Source: Acinetobacter proteolyticus (GTDB lineage: Bacteria > Pseudomonadota > Gammaproteobacteria > Pseudomonadales > Moraxellaceae). Taken from it: a DNA stretch of 64,000 nt. Positions within the stretch are counted from its first letter, which is position 1. Each line of letters opens with the position of its first letter. This document shows positions 19,151 to 29,247 of this stretch, in pieces. Position numbers and translations under genes: made by a program. The notes beneath the pieces were generated by a model that did no database searches, was not told the origin of the DNA, and saw nothing but the letters and a program-made list of their open reading frames with translations. Where the stretch lies: the NCBI RefSeq assembly GCF_000367945.1, contig NZ_KB849177.1:4531-68530 (forward strand). Reading direction: 5' to 3'.

Positions 19151-21046
19151 TTGAGCGATTACTTCAAGAATGCCGTATTGTGGCTCATCATACTCGGTGT
19201 TCTGATTTTGATTTTTAGCAACGTCAGTGACCGCAATAAGCCTGCAGCGATGAAATATTCTGATTTCGTTGCAGCGGTGAATGCTGGGCAAATTAAACAA
19301 GTCACAATTGACGGTTTAAATATTAATGGTGAAAAAACCAATGGTTCTTCATTTGAGACGGTTCGTCCACAAGTCGAAGACACTGAGTTGCTACCAAGCT
19401 TAAATAAACAAAATGTAGTGGTTGAGGGCACAGCGCCACAACGTCAAGGCATTTTGATGCAACTTCTCATTGCGAGTTTCCCAGTATTGCTCATCATCTT
19501 ATTATTCATGTTCTTCATGCGTAATATGGGCGGTGGTGCTGGTGGCAAAAACGGTCCTATGAGTTTTGGTAAGTCAAAAGCAAAAATGTTATCTGAAGAT
19601 CAAATCAAGTTAACATTTAGTGACGTCGCGGGTTGTGACGAAGCAAAACAAGAAGTGGTTGAAATCGTTGATTTCTTAAAAGACCCAGCCAAATTCAAAC
19701 GCTTAGGTGCAACCATTCCTCGTGGTGTATTGATGGTTGGTCCTCCAGGTACAGGTAAAACATTATTGGCGAAAGCAATCGCGGGCGAAGCTAAAGTTCC
19801 ATTCTTTAGCATCTCGGGTTCTGACTTCGTTGAAATGTTTGTCGGTGTCGGTGCTTCACGTGTCCGTGACATGTTTGAACAAGCAAAACGTCATGCGCCA
19901 TGTATCATCTTTATTGATGAGATTGATGCAGTCGGTCGTCATCGTGGTTCTGGTACAGGGGGTGGTCATGATGAGCGTGAACAAACCTTGAACCAAATGC
20001 TTGTTGAAATGGACGGTTTTGAAGGCAATGAAGGCGTGATCGTGATTGCTGCAACCAACCGTGTAGATGTATTGGATAAAGCCTTGCTTCGTCCAGGTCG
20101 TTTTGACCGTCAAGTGATGGTGGGTTTACCTGACATCCGTGGTCGTGAGCAAATCTTGAATGTTCACTTGAAGAAATTACCTTCAGTGACCGGTGTGGAT
20201 CTTAAAGTACTTGCACGTGGTACACCGGGTTTCTCTGGTGCGCAATTGGCAAACTTGGTCAACGAGGCTGCATTGTTTGCTGCTCGCCGTAATAAAAACA
20301 CGGTGGATATGCATGACTTTGAAGATGCGAAAGACAAGATTTACATGGGCCCTGAACGTAAATCGATGGTGATTCGTGAAGAAGAACGTCGTGCAACGGC
20401 TTACCATGAAGCGGGACATGCGATTGTTGCTGAAATTTTGCCGGGTACAGACCCTGTGCATAAAGTAACGATCATGCCACGTGGTTGGGCATTAGGTGTG
20501 ACTTGGCAATTGCCTGAGCAAGACCAGACCAGCCATTATAAAGATAAGATGTTGAATGAACTTTCAATCTTGTTTGGTGGTCGTATTGCAGAAGAAGTAT
20601 TCATCAACCAAATGTCGACAGGTGCATCTAACGACTTTGAACGTGCAACTAAAATGGCGCGTGCAATGGTGACCAAGTATGGTATGTCAGATAAGCTTGG
20701 TGTGATGGTGTATGAAGATGAAAACCAAAATGGTTTCTTCGGTAATGTCGGTAGCCGTACCATTTCTGAAGCGACTCAGCAAAAGGTAGATGAAGAAGTT
20801 CGTCGTATCTTAGATGAACAGTACAAAGTTGCACGTGATATCTTGGAAAATAACAAAGATATCGCACATGCTATGGTGAAAGCATTGATGGATTGGGAAA
20901 CAATCGATCGTGACCAAATCCGTGACATTATGGAAGGGCGTGAACCGCAACCACCTAAAGTTTATGTTGCTGATAATCCAGTGGCTGCATTTGAACCGCC
21001 GAAAGATGGTCCATCAACGCCACCACCATTACCAGCAATGGGCTAA
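19151..21046 (+). CDS. ftsH: ATP-dependent zinc metalloprotease FtsH
   Basis: Length is 631 residues with a TTG start at 19151. Domain order: first membrane helix (residues 7-25), periplasmic domain, second helix (about 100-125), AAA+ ATPase, then M41 peptidase. AAA+ motifs are Walker A '[13 protein letters not shown]', Walker B '[11 protein letters not shown]' and SRH '[20 protein letters not shown]'. The zinc site is 'HEAGH' near residue 420. It degrades misfolded membrane proteins and regulators such as LpxC. The C-terminal tail is proline-rich. A strong terminator follows. Confidence 0.98.
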   Translation: MSDYFKNAVLWLIILGVLILIFSNVSDRNKPAAMKYSDFVAAVNAGQIKQVTIDGLNINGEKTNGSSFETVRPQVEDTELLPSLNKQNVVVEGTAPQRQGILMQLLIASFPVLLIILLFMFFMRNMGGGAGGKNGPMSFGKSKAKMLSEDQIKLTFSDVAGCDEAKQEVVEIVDFLKDPAKFKRLGATIPRGVLMVGPPGTGKTLLAKAIAGEAKVPFFSISGSDFVEMFVGVGASRVRDMFEQAKRHAPCIIFIDEIDAVGRHRGSGTGGGHDEREQTLNQMLVEMDGFEGNEGVIVIAATNRVDVLDKALLRPGRFDRQVMVGLPDIRGREQILNVHLKKLPSVTGVDLKVLARGTPGFSGAQLANLVNEAALFAARRNKNTVDMHDFEDAKDKIYMGPERKSMVIREEERRATAYHEAGHAIVAEILPGTDPVHKVTIMPRGWALGVTWQLPEQDQTSHYKDKMLNELSILFGGRIAEEVFINQMSTGASNDFERATKMARAMVTKYGMSDKLGVMVYEDENQNGFFGNVGSRTISEATQQKVDEEVRRILDEQYKVARDILENNKDIAHAMVKALMDWETIDRDQIRDIMEGREPQPPKVYVADNPVAAFEPPKDGPSTPPPLPAMG

Positions 21047-21063
21047 CTTAAAGATAAAATAAA

Positions 21064-21090
21064 AAGAGCGACTTCGGTCGCTCTTTTTTT
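21064..21090 (+). terminator. Terminator of ftsH
   Basis: Stem AGAGCGAC with GTCGCTCT, TTCG tetraloop, and a run of seven or more T. Confidence 0.93.
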
Positions 21091-21180
21091 GTCTCGATTT
21101 TGGCCTAAACTGAAAATAAATCAGCTATGCCGCAATCTCTGTCTTGTTAAAATAAGCACATTCCAATATGGAGCATTTTG

Positions 21181-22032
21181 ATGCAATTGATGCCCTTAGC
21201 ACAATGTCAGTTACCGTGTGGCCGTTTTAAATTAGACCTCTCCCAACCCCAAGTGATGGGAATTTTAAACGTCACGCCAGATTCATTTAGTGATGGTGGG
21301 CAACATCATCAAAAAGACCAAGCCATTCAACATGCGTTGCAGATGATGCAAGATGGTGCCAGCATTATTGATATCGGTGGTGAGTCGACTCGTCCAAATG
21401 CTTCAGCAGTTGCATTGGAAGAAGAAATTCGTCGTGTGATTCCTGTGGTTGAAGCATTGTCTAGATACGATGTGATCATCTCGATTGATACCAGCCAGCC
21501 AGAAGTGATGCGTGCAGCTGTTCAGGCAGGAGCGCATATCTGGAATGATGTCCGTGCATTGACTCGGCCTCAGGCATTAGAAACGGCTGCAGAATTAAAT
21601 ATCCCTGTAGTCTTAATGCATATGCGTGGTGAACCCACCAATATGAATCAGTTGGATCAATATCAGGATGTGACTGAAGAGGTCATTCAGGAGTTACAAC
21701 AACGCTTAGATCAAGCGATTGTAGTCGGAATAAGAAAAGAAAATATCATCGTTGACCCTGGCTTTGGTTTTGCTAAAAATGCACAGCAAAACTTTCAATT
21801 GCTGAATGAGTTCTGGAAACTCAATCGAATGGGCTATCCGATCTTATCGGGTCTATCACGGAAACGTTTTATTGGTGAAGCCTTAGATGGCGCGCCTGCA
21901 CAGGAACGTGCTGTGGGGAGTGTAATGGGACATTTGTTGAGTATTCAGCAAGGGGCCAGTATTGTACGGGCGCATGATGTTAAAGCCACCAGTGATGCGA
22001 TTAAAGTCTGGAATAGGATGCAAGCTTATTAA
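21181..22032 (+). CDS. folP: Dihydropteroate synthase
   Basis: Length is 283 residues from the ATG at 21181, chosen because GGAG lies seven bases upstream; the TTG one codon earlier adds nothing. It condenses pABA with dihydropterin pyrophosphate in folate synthesis and is the sulfonamide target. Signature motifs are 'GILNVTPDSFSDGG' (pterin and phosphate binding), 'IDIGGESTRP', 'VDPGFGFAKN' and 'LSGLSRKRFIGE'. The usual ftsH-folP order is kept, but a terminator lies between them. Confidence 0.97.
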   Translation: MQLMPLAQCQLPCGRFKLDLSQPQVMGILNVTPDSFSDGGQHHQKDQAIQHALQMMQDGASIIDIGGESTRPNASAVALEEEIRRVIPVVEALSRYDVIISIDTSQPEVMRAAVQAGAHIWNDVRALTRPQALETAAELNIPVVLMHMRGEPTNMNQLDQYQDVTEEVIQELQQRLDQAIVVGIRKENIIVDPGFGFAKNAQQNFQLLNEFWKLNRMGYPILSGLSRKRFIGEALDGAPAQERAVGSVMGHLLSIQQGASIVRAHDVKATSDAIKVWNRMQAY

Positions 22033-22126
22033 GCTTGTATCCGTCAATAGGGCTCAAGGGCTCTATTGACTTGCTGAATCAGATTAAATATAACAAATGT
22101 ATAATGAAGATGAGTGATATTAAAAA

Positions 22127-22885
22127 ATGGAAAATAAAACAATTACATATAAAAGTTTATGGGTGTTTGCCCTGATTCTGAGTCTCGGTTTTATAGTTTC
22201 TGCTGCGGTGATGGGTTATGCGCTCAAACAGTTTAATAGCACCAAAAATTCAATTACAGTCAAAGGATTAGCTGAGAAACCAATTCAAGCAGATTCAGCA
22301 CGTTGGGAAATCAACTTACAAACCAACCACACTTCAGACACGATCCCAGAAGCTTATCAATTACTCGATCAACAAATGAAAGCATTACAGGCTTTTTTTG
22401 TTGAACATGGCTTTAAGGCCGCGGATATGCAACTCGGGAATAAGCGTTCTCAATCTTATTATGAGGAAGTTGATACAGGCGAGGGACGCATCAAGCGTGA
22501 GTTTAAAGGCTATATCGCCTTGCAGTCTTTGGTGATCAGCAGCCGAGATATCAAAAAAATTGAACAAGCGGCAAAAGATGCCTATCTACTAGATGAAAAA
22601 GGCATCGCGATTGAACAAAAACCTGAATATCTGGTGTCTAATTTAGAAGAAATCAAAATGTCCTTGATTGCCAATGCCACCAAAAATGCCTATAGCCGAG
22701 CCAATGAATTTGCCAAAGTCGGTGGGGTAAAGGTCGGGATGATGCGTTCAGCCAGTCAGGGCGCATTTTATATTCTGCCTGAAAGTGGTTCGGATGATGA
22801 TAGTGATTATGGGGGGGCTTATGACAAAGGCACCATCAATAAAATTGCCCGTGTGGTGGTCACCATCAATTATGCGATTGAATAA
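22127..22885 (+). CDS. SIMPL domain (DUF541) protein
   Basis: Length is 252 residues. An N-terminal signal anchor (residues about 10-32, 'LWVFALILSLGFIVSAAVMGYAL') places it in the periplasm. The SIMPL domain is visible in 'ITVKGLAEKPIQADSARWEINL', the central coiled region and the end 'INKIARVVVTINYAIE'. The family includes YggE-type proteins linked to oxidative stress and outer-membrane-associated proteins of unknown mechanism. Single gene with its own terminator. Confidence 0.85.
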   Translation: MENKTITYKSLWVFALILSLGFIVSAAVMGYALKQFNSTKNSITVKGLAEKPIQADSARWEINLQTNHTSDTIPEAYQLLDQQMKALQAFFVEHGFKAADMQLGNKRSQSYYEEVDTGEGRIKREFKGYIALQSLVISSRDIKKIEQAAKDAYLLDEKGIAIEQKPEYLVSNLEEIKMSLIANATKNAYSRANEFAKVGGVKVGMMRSASQGAFYILPESGSDDDSDYGGAYDKGTINKIARVVVTINYAIE

Positions 22886-22931
22886 CTTTTCAGTCTTGAG
22901 TCGAGTGCACAGGCTCTAAATTGATTGAAGT

Positions 22932-22970
22932 AAAGATACATACAAATACCATGTATCTTTGTTTTTTTTT
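22932..22970 (+). terminator. Terminator of the SIMPL gene
   Basis: A 10-bp stem AAAGATACAT with ATGTATCTTT, then G and nine T. Confidence 0.9.
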
Positions 22971-23031
22971 CATACAATCTTGGCATATATCTTTCATTTG
23001 AAAAGACAAAATAGAATTTAGGAATTTAAGC

Positions 23032-24672
23032 ATGCACCAATCCACAAAAATATTAACACTAAGTTTGCTTAGTTGCATGATCATGGCTTGTAGTAATTCT
23101 GTCAAACACAATGACCAAGTGATGATTGAAACAACGATGCCGATATCGCCATCACCGATTACTCAGTCAAATCAAGGCTTGGCTCAGACGCGTAAAATGA
23201 TTGCACCTGCATCATATATTGCGACAGTGCCAACGATGGAGAGACCACGTTTAGAACAAAATACCGAAAAATACCAAAAAAATGAGGTTAATCCCGTTCA
23301 TCGTGTTGCGGATCAAGCAGTTTCTACTTTTAGTATAGATGTCGATACCGGAAGTTATACCAACACGCGTCGCTTCTTGAATGATGGGCGTTTGCCACCT
23401 GTCGATGCAGTTCGTGCCGAGGAAATGATCAATTACTTTGATTATCAATATCCACAGCCGAATAGTATTCATCCATTTTCTGTGACTACAGAAACCGTAG
23501 ATTCACCATGGAAAGAAAATGCCAAGCTGATCAAGATTGGGATTCAGGCCAAAGATCTCACCACCAAACAATTACCTCCAGCCAATCTGGTATTTTTGGT
23601 GGATGTCTCAGGGAGTATGGATTCAGCAGATAAGCTTCCCTTGGTGAAACAAACATTGCGCTTACTGACTGAGCAATTACGTCCACAAGACAAGGTCACC
23701 ATTATTACTTATGCCAGTGGTGAAAAATTGGTTTTAGAGCCAACCTCTGGAAATGAAAAAGACAAGATTTTAGCCGTGATTAATGCCTTGCAGGCAAGTG
23801 GGGCAACCGCAGGTGAACAAGCAATTCAACTGGCCTATAAACAAGCTGAAAAAGCTTTGGTAAAAAACGGCATTAACCGCATTTTATTGGCGACAGATGG
23901 TGACTTTAATGTAGGCATCACTGACTTCAATATCTTAAAAGGTATGGTAGCGGAGAAACGAAAAAGCGGGATCTCGTTAACGACGTTAGGTTTTGGTACA
24001 GGTAATTACAATGAGCAGTTGATGGAGCAACTGGCGGATGCAGGCGATGGTAATTACAGCTATATCGATAATAAAAATGAAGCGAAAAAAGTGGTACAGC
24101 GTCAGCTTTCCTCAACTTTGGCAACCGTTGCTCAGGATGTCAAAATTCAGGTGGAATTTAACCCAACCACGGTGAAAGAATATCGCTTAGTCGGTTATGA
24201 AAATCGGATGTTAAAGCAGGAAGATTTCAATAACGATAAAGTGGATGCCGGTGATATTGGTGCAGGGCATAACGTCACGGCAATCTATGAAATTATTCCA
24301 GTCGGTCAGCAAGGTTGGCTCAATGATTCACGTTATCAGGAATCAGCAAAAACAGATGCGGCGAAAAAGTCTGAATATGCCTTTGTAAATTTACGCTATA
24401 AATTACCAAACCAAGAAAAAAGTATTTTGCTCAATCAAGCAGTCAAGGCTGAAAGCAAAACGCTTGCACAGGCCAATAATGATACCCGTTTTGCAATTGC
24501 GGTGGCTTCCTATGCACAGCAACTAAAAGGCGGCCAATATAATGGTGCCATGGGTTGGGATCAAATTATCCAGTTGGCGCAGCAATCAGCAAAACCAGAC
24601 CCTTATCAAATGCGAGAAGAGTTTGTGGAGCTGGCCAAGATTGCCAAAAGCTTAAGCGCGAAAAAAGATTAA
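23032..24672 (+). CDS. VWA-domain lipoprotein (YfbK-like)
   Basis: Length is 546 residues. It starts with a lipoprotein signal ending 'MIMAC' (Cys at 20). An N-terminal VWA-associated region ('STFSIDVDTGSYTNTRRFLNDG', 'RAEEMINYFDY') precedes the VWA domain. The MIDAS is complete: DVSGSMDS near residue 190, a Thr in 'ASGATAGEQA' and an Asp in 'LLATDGDFNVG'. A C-terminal DUF3520-like domain follows. The order is that of E. coli YfbK. The role is unknown; metal-dependent protein binding at the envelope is likely. Confidence 0.87.
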   Translation: MHQSTKILTLSLLSCMIMACSNSVKHNDQVMIETTMPISPSPITQSNQGLAQTRKMIAPASYIATVPTMERPRLEQNTEKYQKNEVNPVHRVADQAVSTFSIDVDTGSYTNTRRFLNDGRLPPVDAVRAEEMINYFDYQYPQPNSIHPFSVTTETVDSPWKENAKLIKIGIQAKDLTTKQLPPANLVFLVDVSGSMDSADKLPLVKQTLRLLTEQLRPQDKVTIITYASGEKLVLEPTSGNEKDKILAVINALQASGATAGEQAIQLAYKQAEKALVKNGINRILLATDGDFNVGITDFNILKGMVAEKRKSGISLTTLGFGTGNYNEQLMEQLADAGDGNYSYIDNKNEAKKVVQRQLSSTLATVAQDVKIQVEFNPTTVKEYRLVGYENRMLKQEDFNNDKVDAGDIGAGHNVTAIYEIIPVGQQGWLNDSRYQESAKTDAAKKSEYAFVNLRYKLPNQEKSILLNQAVKAESKTLAQANNDTRFAIAVASYAQQLKGGQYNGAMGWDQIIQLAQQSAKPDPYQMREEFVELAKIAKSLSAKKD

Positions 24673-24757
24673 GCCATTTTTTAAACAAGCGGTCAGAAAT
24701 GTTAAATGACTGGCCGTGAAAAATGTTGATTATTAACAATAAAGAAATGATGCCAAG

Positions 24758-25666
24758 ATGAAGACCCCTCTGATTAGATCAAGCAAGTTAAGTGAGCTGA
24801 ATGGTTGCAATGTGTGGTTAAAAATGGAGTCTGCTCAGCCTACGGGTTCTTTTAAGCAGCGTAGTATAGGCAATGCCTGTCTAAACTATGTTGAAAAAGG
24901 CGCAAAGAGATTTGTGAGCTCTTCTGGTGGTAATGCAGGGATTTCTGTTGCATATATGGGCAAGTTGTTAGGGGTAGCCGTGACCGTGGTTGTCCCGAAA
25001 ACAACATCGCAAACAGCAATTGATTTGATGCGACAGGAAAGTGCTCAAGTGATTGTACATGGTGATTCTTGGATCGAAGCCAATGAACATGCACTTTCTT
25101 TTGTCAGTGAGGAAGCTGTTTATATTCATCCTTTCGATGACCAATATTTGTGGGATGGCGTTGCCTGTATCATCGATGAGGTGATTGAAGAGGGAGTACG
25201 TCCTTCAGCAGTGGTTTTATCTGTGGGTGGAGGGAGTTTACTTTCTGGTGTTGCTCAAGGATTGCATACACATCATCTGGACATTCCCATTTATGCGATT
25301 GAAACAGAAGGCACAGCATCTTTGAATACATCAATACAACGTGGGCGGCATATTAGCTTAGATCAGGTTACAGGCATTGCGACCACACTTGCAGCGAAAC
25401 GGGTTTGTGAGCAAGCATTTAAGATATCCCAACAGCAAAATGTTCAGGGAATAATGGTTGCGGATGCAGATACAGTAAGCGCATGCTTAAAATTCTTAGA
25501 TGATCACCGAACCTTGGTCGAACCTGCGTGTGGGGCAAGCTTATCCATTTTATATGATCAAAAGGTGAGCTTTAGTCCATCTGATGAGGTACTGGTGATT
25601 GTTTGTGGTGGTGCATCGATCACTTTTGATCAGCTTGCAAAATATGTGCAACAATTCGCCATCTAA
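24758..25666 (+). CDS. PLP-dependent serine/threonine dehydratase-like enzyme
   Basis: Length is 302 residues, fold type II PLP enzyme. The Schiff-base Lys is in 'PTGSFKQRS' (near residue 34). 'SSGGNAG' is the substrate/cofactor Asn loop, 'SVGGGSLLSG' binds the PLP phosphate, and 'VIVCGGASI' near the end contacts the pyridine ring, as in short L-serine dehydratases. It lacks the ACT domain of biosynthetic IlvA, so a catabolic L-serine/L-threonine deaminase is the best guess. Substrate cannot be read from sequence. Single gene. Confidence 0.82.
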   Translation: MKTPLIRSSKLSELNGCNVWLKMESAQPTGSFKQRSIGNACLNYVEKGAKRFVSSSGGNAGISVAYMGKLLGVAVTVVVPKTTSQTAIDLMRQESAQVIVHGDSWIEANEHALSFVSEEAVYIHPFDDQYLWDGVACIIDEVIEEGVRPSAVVLSVGGGSLLSGVAQGLHTHHLDIPIYAIETEGTASLNTSIQRGRHISLDQVTGIATTLAAKRVCEQAFKISQQQNVQGIMVADADTVSACLKFLDDHRTLVEPACGASLSILYDQKVSFSPSDEVLVIVCGGASITFDQLAKYVQQFAI

Positions 25667-25756
25667 ATATCGATTTAGCAGCGTTTCATCTTGGCAAAAT
25701 CATTTTCAGTTGGATTGAAAGAGACGACTTCGTAAAGTTGGTCATCATCCATGTTC

Positions 25757-25787
25757 AAAAAAGTGGTCATAAAAACCGCTTTTTTTA
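25757..25787 (+). terminator. Probable terminator
   Basis: Stem AAAAAAGTGGT with ACCGCTTTTTT and a T tail, between the PLP enzyme and the DUF5713-like gene. Confidence 0.65.
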
Positions 25788-25854
25788 TCGCTAAATATCG
25801 TGATTTTGGTTGGATTATGGTATAAGCATGGCGTTTTATTGCATATTATTTTTT

Positions 25855-26169
25855 ATGTTTGAAAATTTACTCCTCCCGATGTTTGATGATGAATATTATC
25901 CCGATATTCTCGTTGCTGAAGTGAAGCAGCATATCCAGCAGTTTTCCAAAAAGGTCAATCGTACTGATTTATCTGAGACGGAAATCTATCGCTATGCACA
26001 TCAGACCCTGATTGAAATTAACGAAATGAAGCCACAGTTTGAAGACTTGGAATCAAGTTTAGATGATACCGCAGCAGATTATATTGCTGAAGCCATGATG
26101 ATGGTGGTGCAAGATGTGGGTTATCTGGACATTGAAATGGAAGAATTGATTGCCAATCGAGAGTGGTAA
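25855..26169 (+). CDS. DUF5713-like protein
   Basis: A small acidic protein of about 104 residues. 'DDEYYPDILVAEVKQHIQQ', 'HQTLIEINEMKPQFED' and the end 'GYLDIEMEELIANREW' agree with my recollection of the DUF5713 family, whose members end in 'ELIATREW'. The start is uncertain: ATG 25855 fits the family, while ATG 25828 (MAFYCILFF) and TTG 25810 are alternatives, none with a good RBS. TATGGTATAA near 25815-25825 could be the -10 region, which would favour 25855. Function unknown. Confidence 0.7.
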   Translation: MFENLLLPMFDDEYYPDILVAEVKQHIQQFSKKVNRTDLSETEIYRYAHQTLIEINEMKPQFEDLESSLDDTAADYIAEAMMMVVQDVGYLDIEMEELIANREW

Positions 26170-26196
26170 ATTTCACTCTCGTTGGTTTTTTTATAA
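26158..26196. terminator. Terminator between convergent genes
   Basis: Stem CGAGAGTG with CACTCTCG, loop GTAAATTT, then a T-rich tail. It overlaps the end of the DUF5713-like gene. Confidence 0.8.
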
Positions 26197-26202
26197 CAAC
26201 AA

Positions 26203-27804
26203 CTAATTCACAGCTGTTACCTGCCAAAGTTTTGGTAACACAATTTGCCCTGAGATCCATGCTTCAATTTTGGGTTGTTGTATTTTTTGATAATACAGAC
26301 TTTCGCTATTGATCAATACACCCAGCGTATCTCCCTCATTGAGTTGTCCATATACACTCGGTAATTCGATGCTTGGTGTTTTGCTGTTCTGAGCCATTAA
26401 ACCCAATCGAATCTGATCATAGCTTGCTTTCTTGGCTAGATTAAATGGGGCCGCTTGATCATTTAAAACGGTATATTTTCCTGTGATCTTGGATTTAATT
26501 GCCATTGAGATAAACAAGGTCGCATCTGCATATTCATGGCTAGTTTCTATGTTTAAACTCAGTAGCGCTGAACCTGTGATTGAGGTGGGTTGCAGAGCAG
26601 TATGGATAGGGATAAAAACGGCTTGGGTCGCTGTCGGTGCGATCCATGTTTTTTTCAGATCGTAGCTGGTTACAGGTTTAAGATCGGTAAAATGATTGAC
26701 AGGGCTTTGATCTACGCATAACTCAGGTAATGATTCGGCAGGTGGTTGATCTTTTAGCTTCTGGTTAAACCAAGTCAAAATGGTTTTTTGTAGATTGTAC
26801 TGCTGTTGATTGCCACAGCTTACTGATTTGCCAATATACCAAAAAGGGGTACTGCCTAAGGGAGAGTGCTGGGTAAAGGGTTGTAAATGGCCGCCTTCTA
26901 CCCCAATCAAATGCACTTCATGTTGTGCCTGCTGGATGCATTGTGCTGCTTTAACCCCTTCATTAAAAGGGAAGAGCACATCTCTGAAGCCTTGAATAAT
27001 CAGGGCATCTGCTTGAGGCGCTTGATTGTGACTGCAAAACCAGCTGGCTTGATGGGTGTTAAGGAAATTATAAGTGGACTGTTTTAATTGTCCTCGTTGA
27101 GTATCTAGATAGGCCTGTTTCAGTTCAGGATCAAATTTATTCCAGTTCCACCAGTCTCCAATTAAATTGAGGAAACCAATCCAGTTACTTTTAGGCACAC
27201 CATTGGGCGCCAGACTATCCACAATGTCATACCAAGTGGTAATGGGAACAATGGCCTGTAAACGTGGATCTAAAGCTGATGCTAGATACTGCACACCACC
27301 CGCATAGGATTCACCAATCATACCAGTACGGACGCCATTTTGATTTTTGGTTAGTTGCGGCAGGTTTTTTTCTGCCCAGTTCATAATGCTGATGACATCT
27401 TGCGCTTCTTTTTCTGGATCAGTCAGACGAATTTTACCCTGACTGTCTCCATGTCCACGTTGGTCATAGCTAATCACCCAATAACCATTCTGCCAAGCGG
27501 TTTTTGCCACTTGTCCTGTTGGTAAAAGAAAGCCATATAAACTGAGTTCAGGTCGTTTCATTCGAGACAGACCAAAGCCATGCGTATGTAAGAGTAAAGG
27601 GGCGGTTTGATCCGCTGTTAAATGCGGTTGATACACGGTAAATGCGAGTACCGTGCCATCAGCTGCAGTGGTTTTGGCTTGATAATAGCGTTGTTTGAGT
27701 TCCGCTGTTTTGAGCGTTATTGAATTGGGCTGTGTCGTCGCATGCACACAACCCTGTAACGCCAATATCAGACTACAGCAAAGCCATAAAACGTAAGAAC
27801 GCAT
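26203..27804 (-). CDS. CocE/NonD-type serine hydrolase lipoprotein (X-Pro dipeptidyl-peptidase family)
   Basis: Length is 533 residues with a lipoprotein signal ending 'ALQGC'. The alpha/beta-hydrolase domain holds the nucleophile elbow 'GESYAGG' (near residue 165), the acid in 'IQGFRDVLFPF' and the His in 'GVEGGHLQPF'. Residues from about 380 form the PepX_C jelly-roll domain ('YADATLFISMAI', 'LNEGDTLGVLINSES'). Family members hydrolyse acyl esters or peptides; the substrate is not predictable. AAGGA lies before the start. Single gene. Confidence 0.83.
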   Translation of the reverse strand: MRSYVLWLCCSLILALQGCVHATTQPNSITLKTAELKQRYYQAKTTAADGTVLAFTVYQPHLTADQTAPLLLHTHGFGLSRMKRPELSLYGFLLPTGQVAKTAWQNGYWVISYDQRGHGDSQGKIRLTDPEKEAQDVISIMNWAEKNLPQLTKNQNGVRTGMIGESYAGGVQYLASALDPRLQAIVPITTWYDIVDSLAPNGVPKSNWIGFLNLIGDWWNWNKFDPELKQAYLDTQRGQLKQSTYNFLNTHQASWFCSHNQAPQADALIIQGFRDVLFPFNEGVKAAQCIQQAQHEVHLIGVEGGHLQPFTQHSPLGSTPFWYIGKSVSCGNQQQYNLQKTILTWFNQKLKDQPPAESLPELCVDQSPVNHFTDLKPVTSYDLKKTWIAPTATQAVFIPIHTALQPTSITGSALLSLNIETSHEYADATLFISMAIKSKITGKYTVLNDQAAPFNLAKKASYDQIRLGLMAQNSKTPSIELPSVYGQLNEGDTLGVLINSESLYYQKIQQPKIEAWISGQIVLPKLWQVTAVN

Positions 27805-27927
27805 CGATTATTTCATCCTTGAACAAATCTTTGAGATGTCACGCAGAGCGTTGGGACAGTGTACTTGAGCCGATCAATAGATACTATCACTGATCGGTGT
27901 TGTTGTTTGACCGATCCGTTTGCGTAT

Positions 27928-28878
27928 TTATTGTGGGCGTGGTCGATTGCGATAGGCATAAAGAAGCAGACCGAAACACAGCAACATTAGACCCATGATC
28001 AGATGTGAGCTGAGCGGCTCATGATTGAACAAAAAGCCCCAACAGGTAGCAAACACAGGTGTCAGAATGGTGATCAGCATGACTGTGGTTGGGTTAAGTT
28101 TTTGGATTAAGTGAAAATAAAAAATCATGGCCAATACAGAAGAAAATAAGGCGCTATACAGCAGGGCCAAACTAGTTTGCAGACTAAGGAACTGCGTTGG
28201 TGCCTCAGCGAGAAAAAAAGGCAGTAAACACAGATAGCCAAACCATGAAACCAAAGTTGAGCCTGTGGTCTGAATAATTGGATGAATCTCTGCACCGACT
28301 TTAGCAACAGTAAACATTGACAGCACATAGAGTAGAACCGCAATGATTTCATATAACACCCCAAGTAAATCCAGCTGAATATGATCAGTACCAATCCCCA
28401 GTGTCAGAGACAAGCCAAAAATTGCCAGTGTGAGTCCGTACCATTGACGTTTTAGAAAACGTTCACGTTTGAGAATAAATACCGCAATCAAACCTGACCA
28501 GAGTGGCGCCGTGCCATAAATAATTGAAATCATACCCGATGAAACACGGGTTGCGCCCATATAACAAAAAGTCATAGAGCCAAATAAACCAACCGCACCT
28601 GCGCTATAACTGATCAAGGCCTGAGGTGTCAGAATAAGCTTTTGTCGAAAATAAAATAGGCAAATCAATGCCAGTGGAATGGCGATACTGAATCGGAAAA
28701 ATAGTCCCCAAGCCCAATGAATTTCGTGCACAGTCAAAACTGCGGCCAATGGCGTGAATGACCAGATCAGCACGACTGCAATAAATTGACCGACTGTGGC
28801 AAGGCGAGGGGAAACGAAGGCCACAGCCGGTTGTATCTGTGTGCTAGATATAAAATTCTTTTCGGGTAACTGGCTCAT
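27928..28878 (-). CDS. DMT-superfamily (EamA) transporter
   Basis: Length is 316 residues with about ten hydrophobic helices in two EamA repeats of roughly 130 residues. Visible family features are 'WSFTPLAAV' in helix 1, 'GATRVSSGMISIIYGTAPLWSGLIAV' at the end of repeat 1, and 'LNPTTVMLITILTPVFATCWGFLFNHEPLS' at the end of repeat 2. Members export amino acids, metabolites or drugs. AGGAA lies before the start. The upstream 230 bases hold a short ORF followed by a terminator (separate entries), suggesting attenuation. Confidence 0.88.
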   Translation of the reverse strand: MSQLPEKNFISSTQIQPAVAFVSPRLATVGQFIAVVLIWSFTPLAAVLTVHEIHWAWGLFFRFSIAIPLALICLFYFRQKLILTPQALISYSAGAVGLFGSMTFCYMGATRVSSGMISIIYGTAPLWSGLIAVFILKRERFLKRQWYGLTLAIFGLSLTLGIGTDHIQLDLLGVLYEIIAVLLYVLSMFTVAKVGAEIHPIIQTTGSTLVSWFGYLCLLPFFLAEAPTQFLSLQTSLALLYSALFSSVLAMIFYFHLIQKLNPTTVMLITILTPVFATCWGFLFNHEPLSSHLIMGLMLLCFGLLLYAYRNRPRPQ

Positions 28879-28931
28879 GTTGAGGTTCCTGTTATAACAA
28901 CGGTAGATTAGGTTAAAAATTTAGGCAACAA

Positions 28932-28956
28932 AAAAGGTCGCTGTTGAGGCGACCTT
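28932..28956 (-). terminator. Terminator upstream of the DMT transporter gene
   Basis: On the minus strand AAGGTCGC pairs with GCGACCTT across a 7-base loop, followed by six T. It lies between a short ORF and the transporter start, so it may be an attenuator. Confidence 0.75.
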
Positions 28957-28976
28957 GGGATTCAAATGATGCTTTT

Positions 28977-29108
28977 TTAAATGCTCATCGGATGAAGCGG
29001 TACAAAGTCTCCTCGCATAAAAATGCAGACGCGTCGCCATGCCGCATGGACAGCAATAGCATGCGAAATTACGATGAGGGATGTTGAAGACACTTTGTTG
29101 CTGAACAT
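28977..29108 (-). CDS. Candidate 43-residue leader peptide of the DMT transporter
   Basis: ATG at 29108 opens a 43-codon frame: 'MFSNKVSSTSLIVISHAIAV', then 'HAAWRRVCIFMRGDFVPLHP' and MSI. It stops 20 bases before the hairpin at 28956. Order on the minus strand is short ORF, intrinsic terminator, transporter. The peptide is hydrophobic in the middle and has an Arg pair, like some ribosome-stalling leaders. The RBS is weak (CAGAAT). The frame stays open upstream into pnuC on the other strand, so chance cannot be excluded. Confidence 0.4.
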   Translation of the reverse strand: MFSNKVSSTSLIVISHAIAVHAAWRRVCIFMRGDFVPLHPMSI

Positions 29109-29247
29109 ATCAATATTCTGAAATAAGCTTGAGATTTTTATAACATAGGCTTTGGGTGAAAAAATAGTCGTTTTCTCAAATAAAGATAAAAATATAAGCA
29201 AAGTAAATAAACAATTGGGCATTGCTAAAATTGTAGATTTTTCCATA

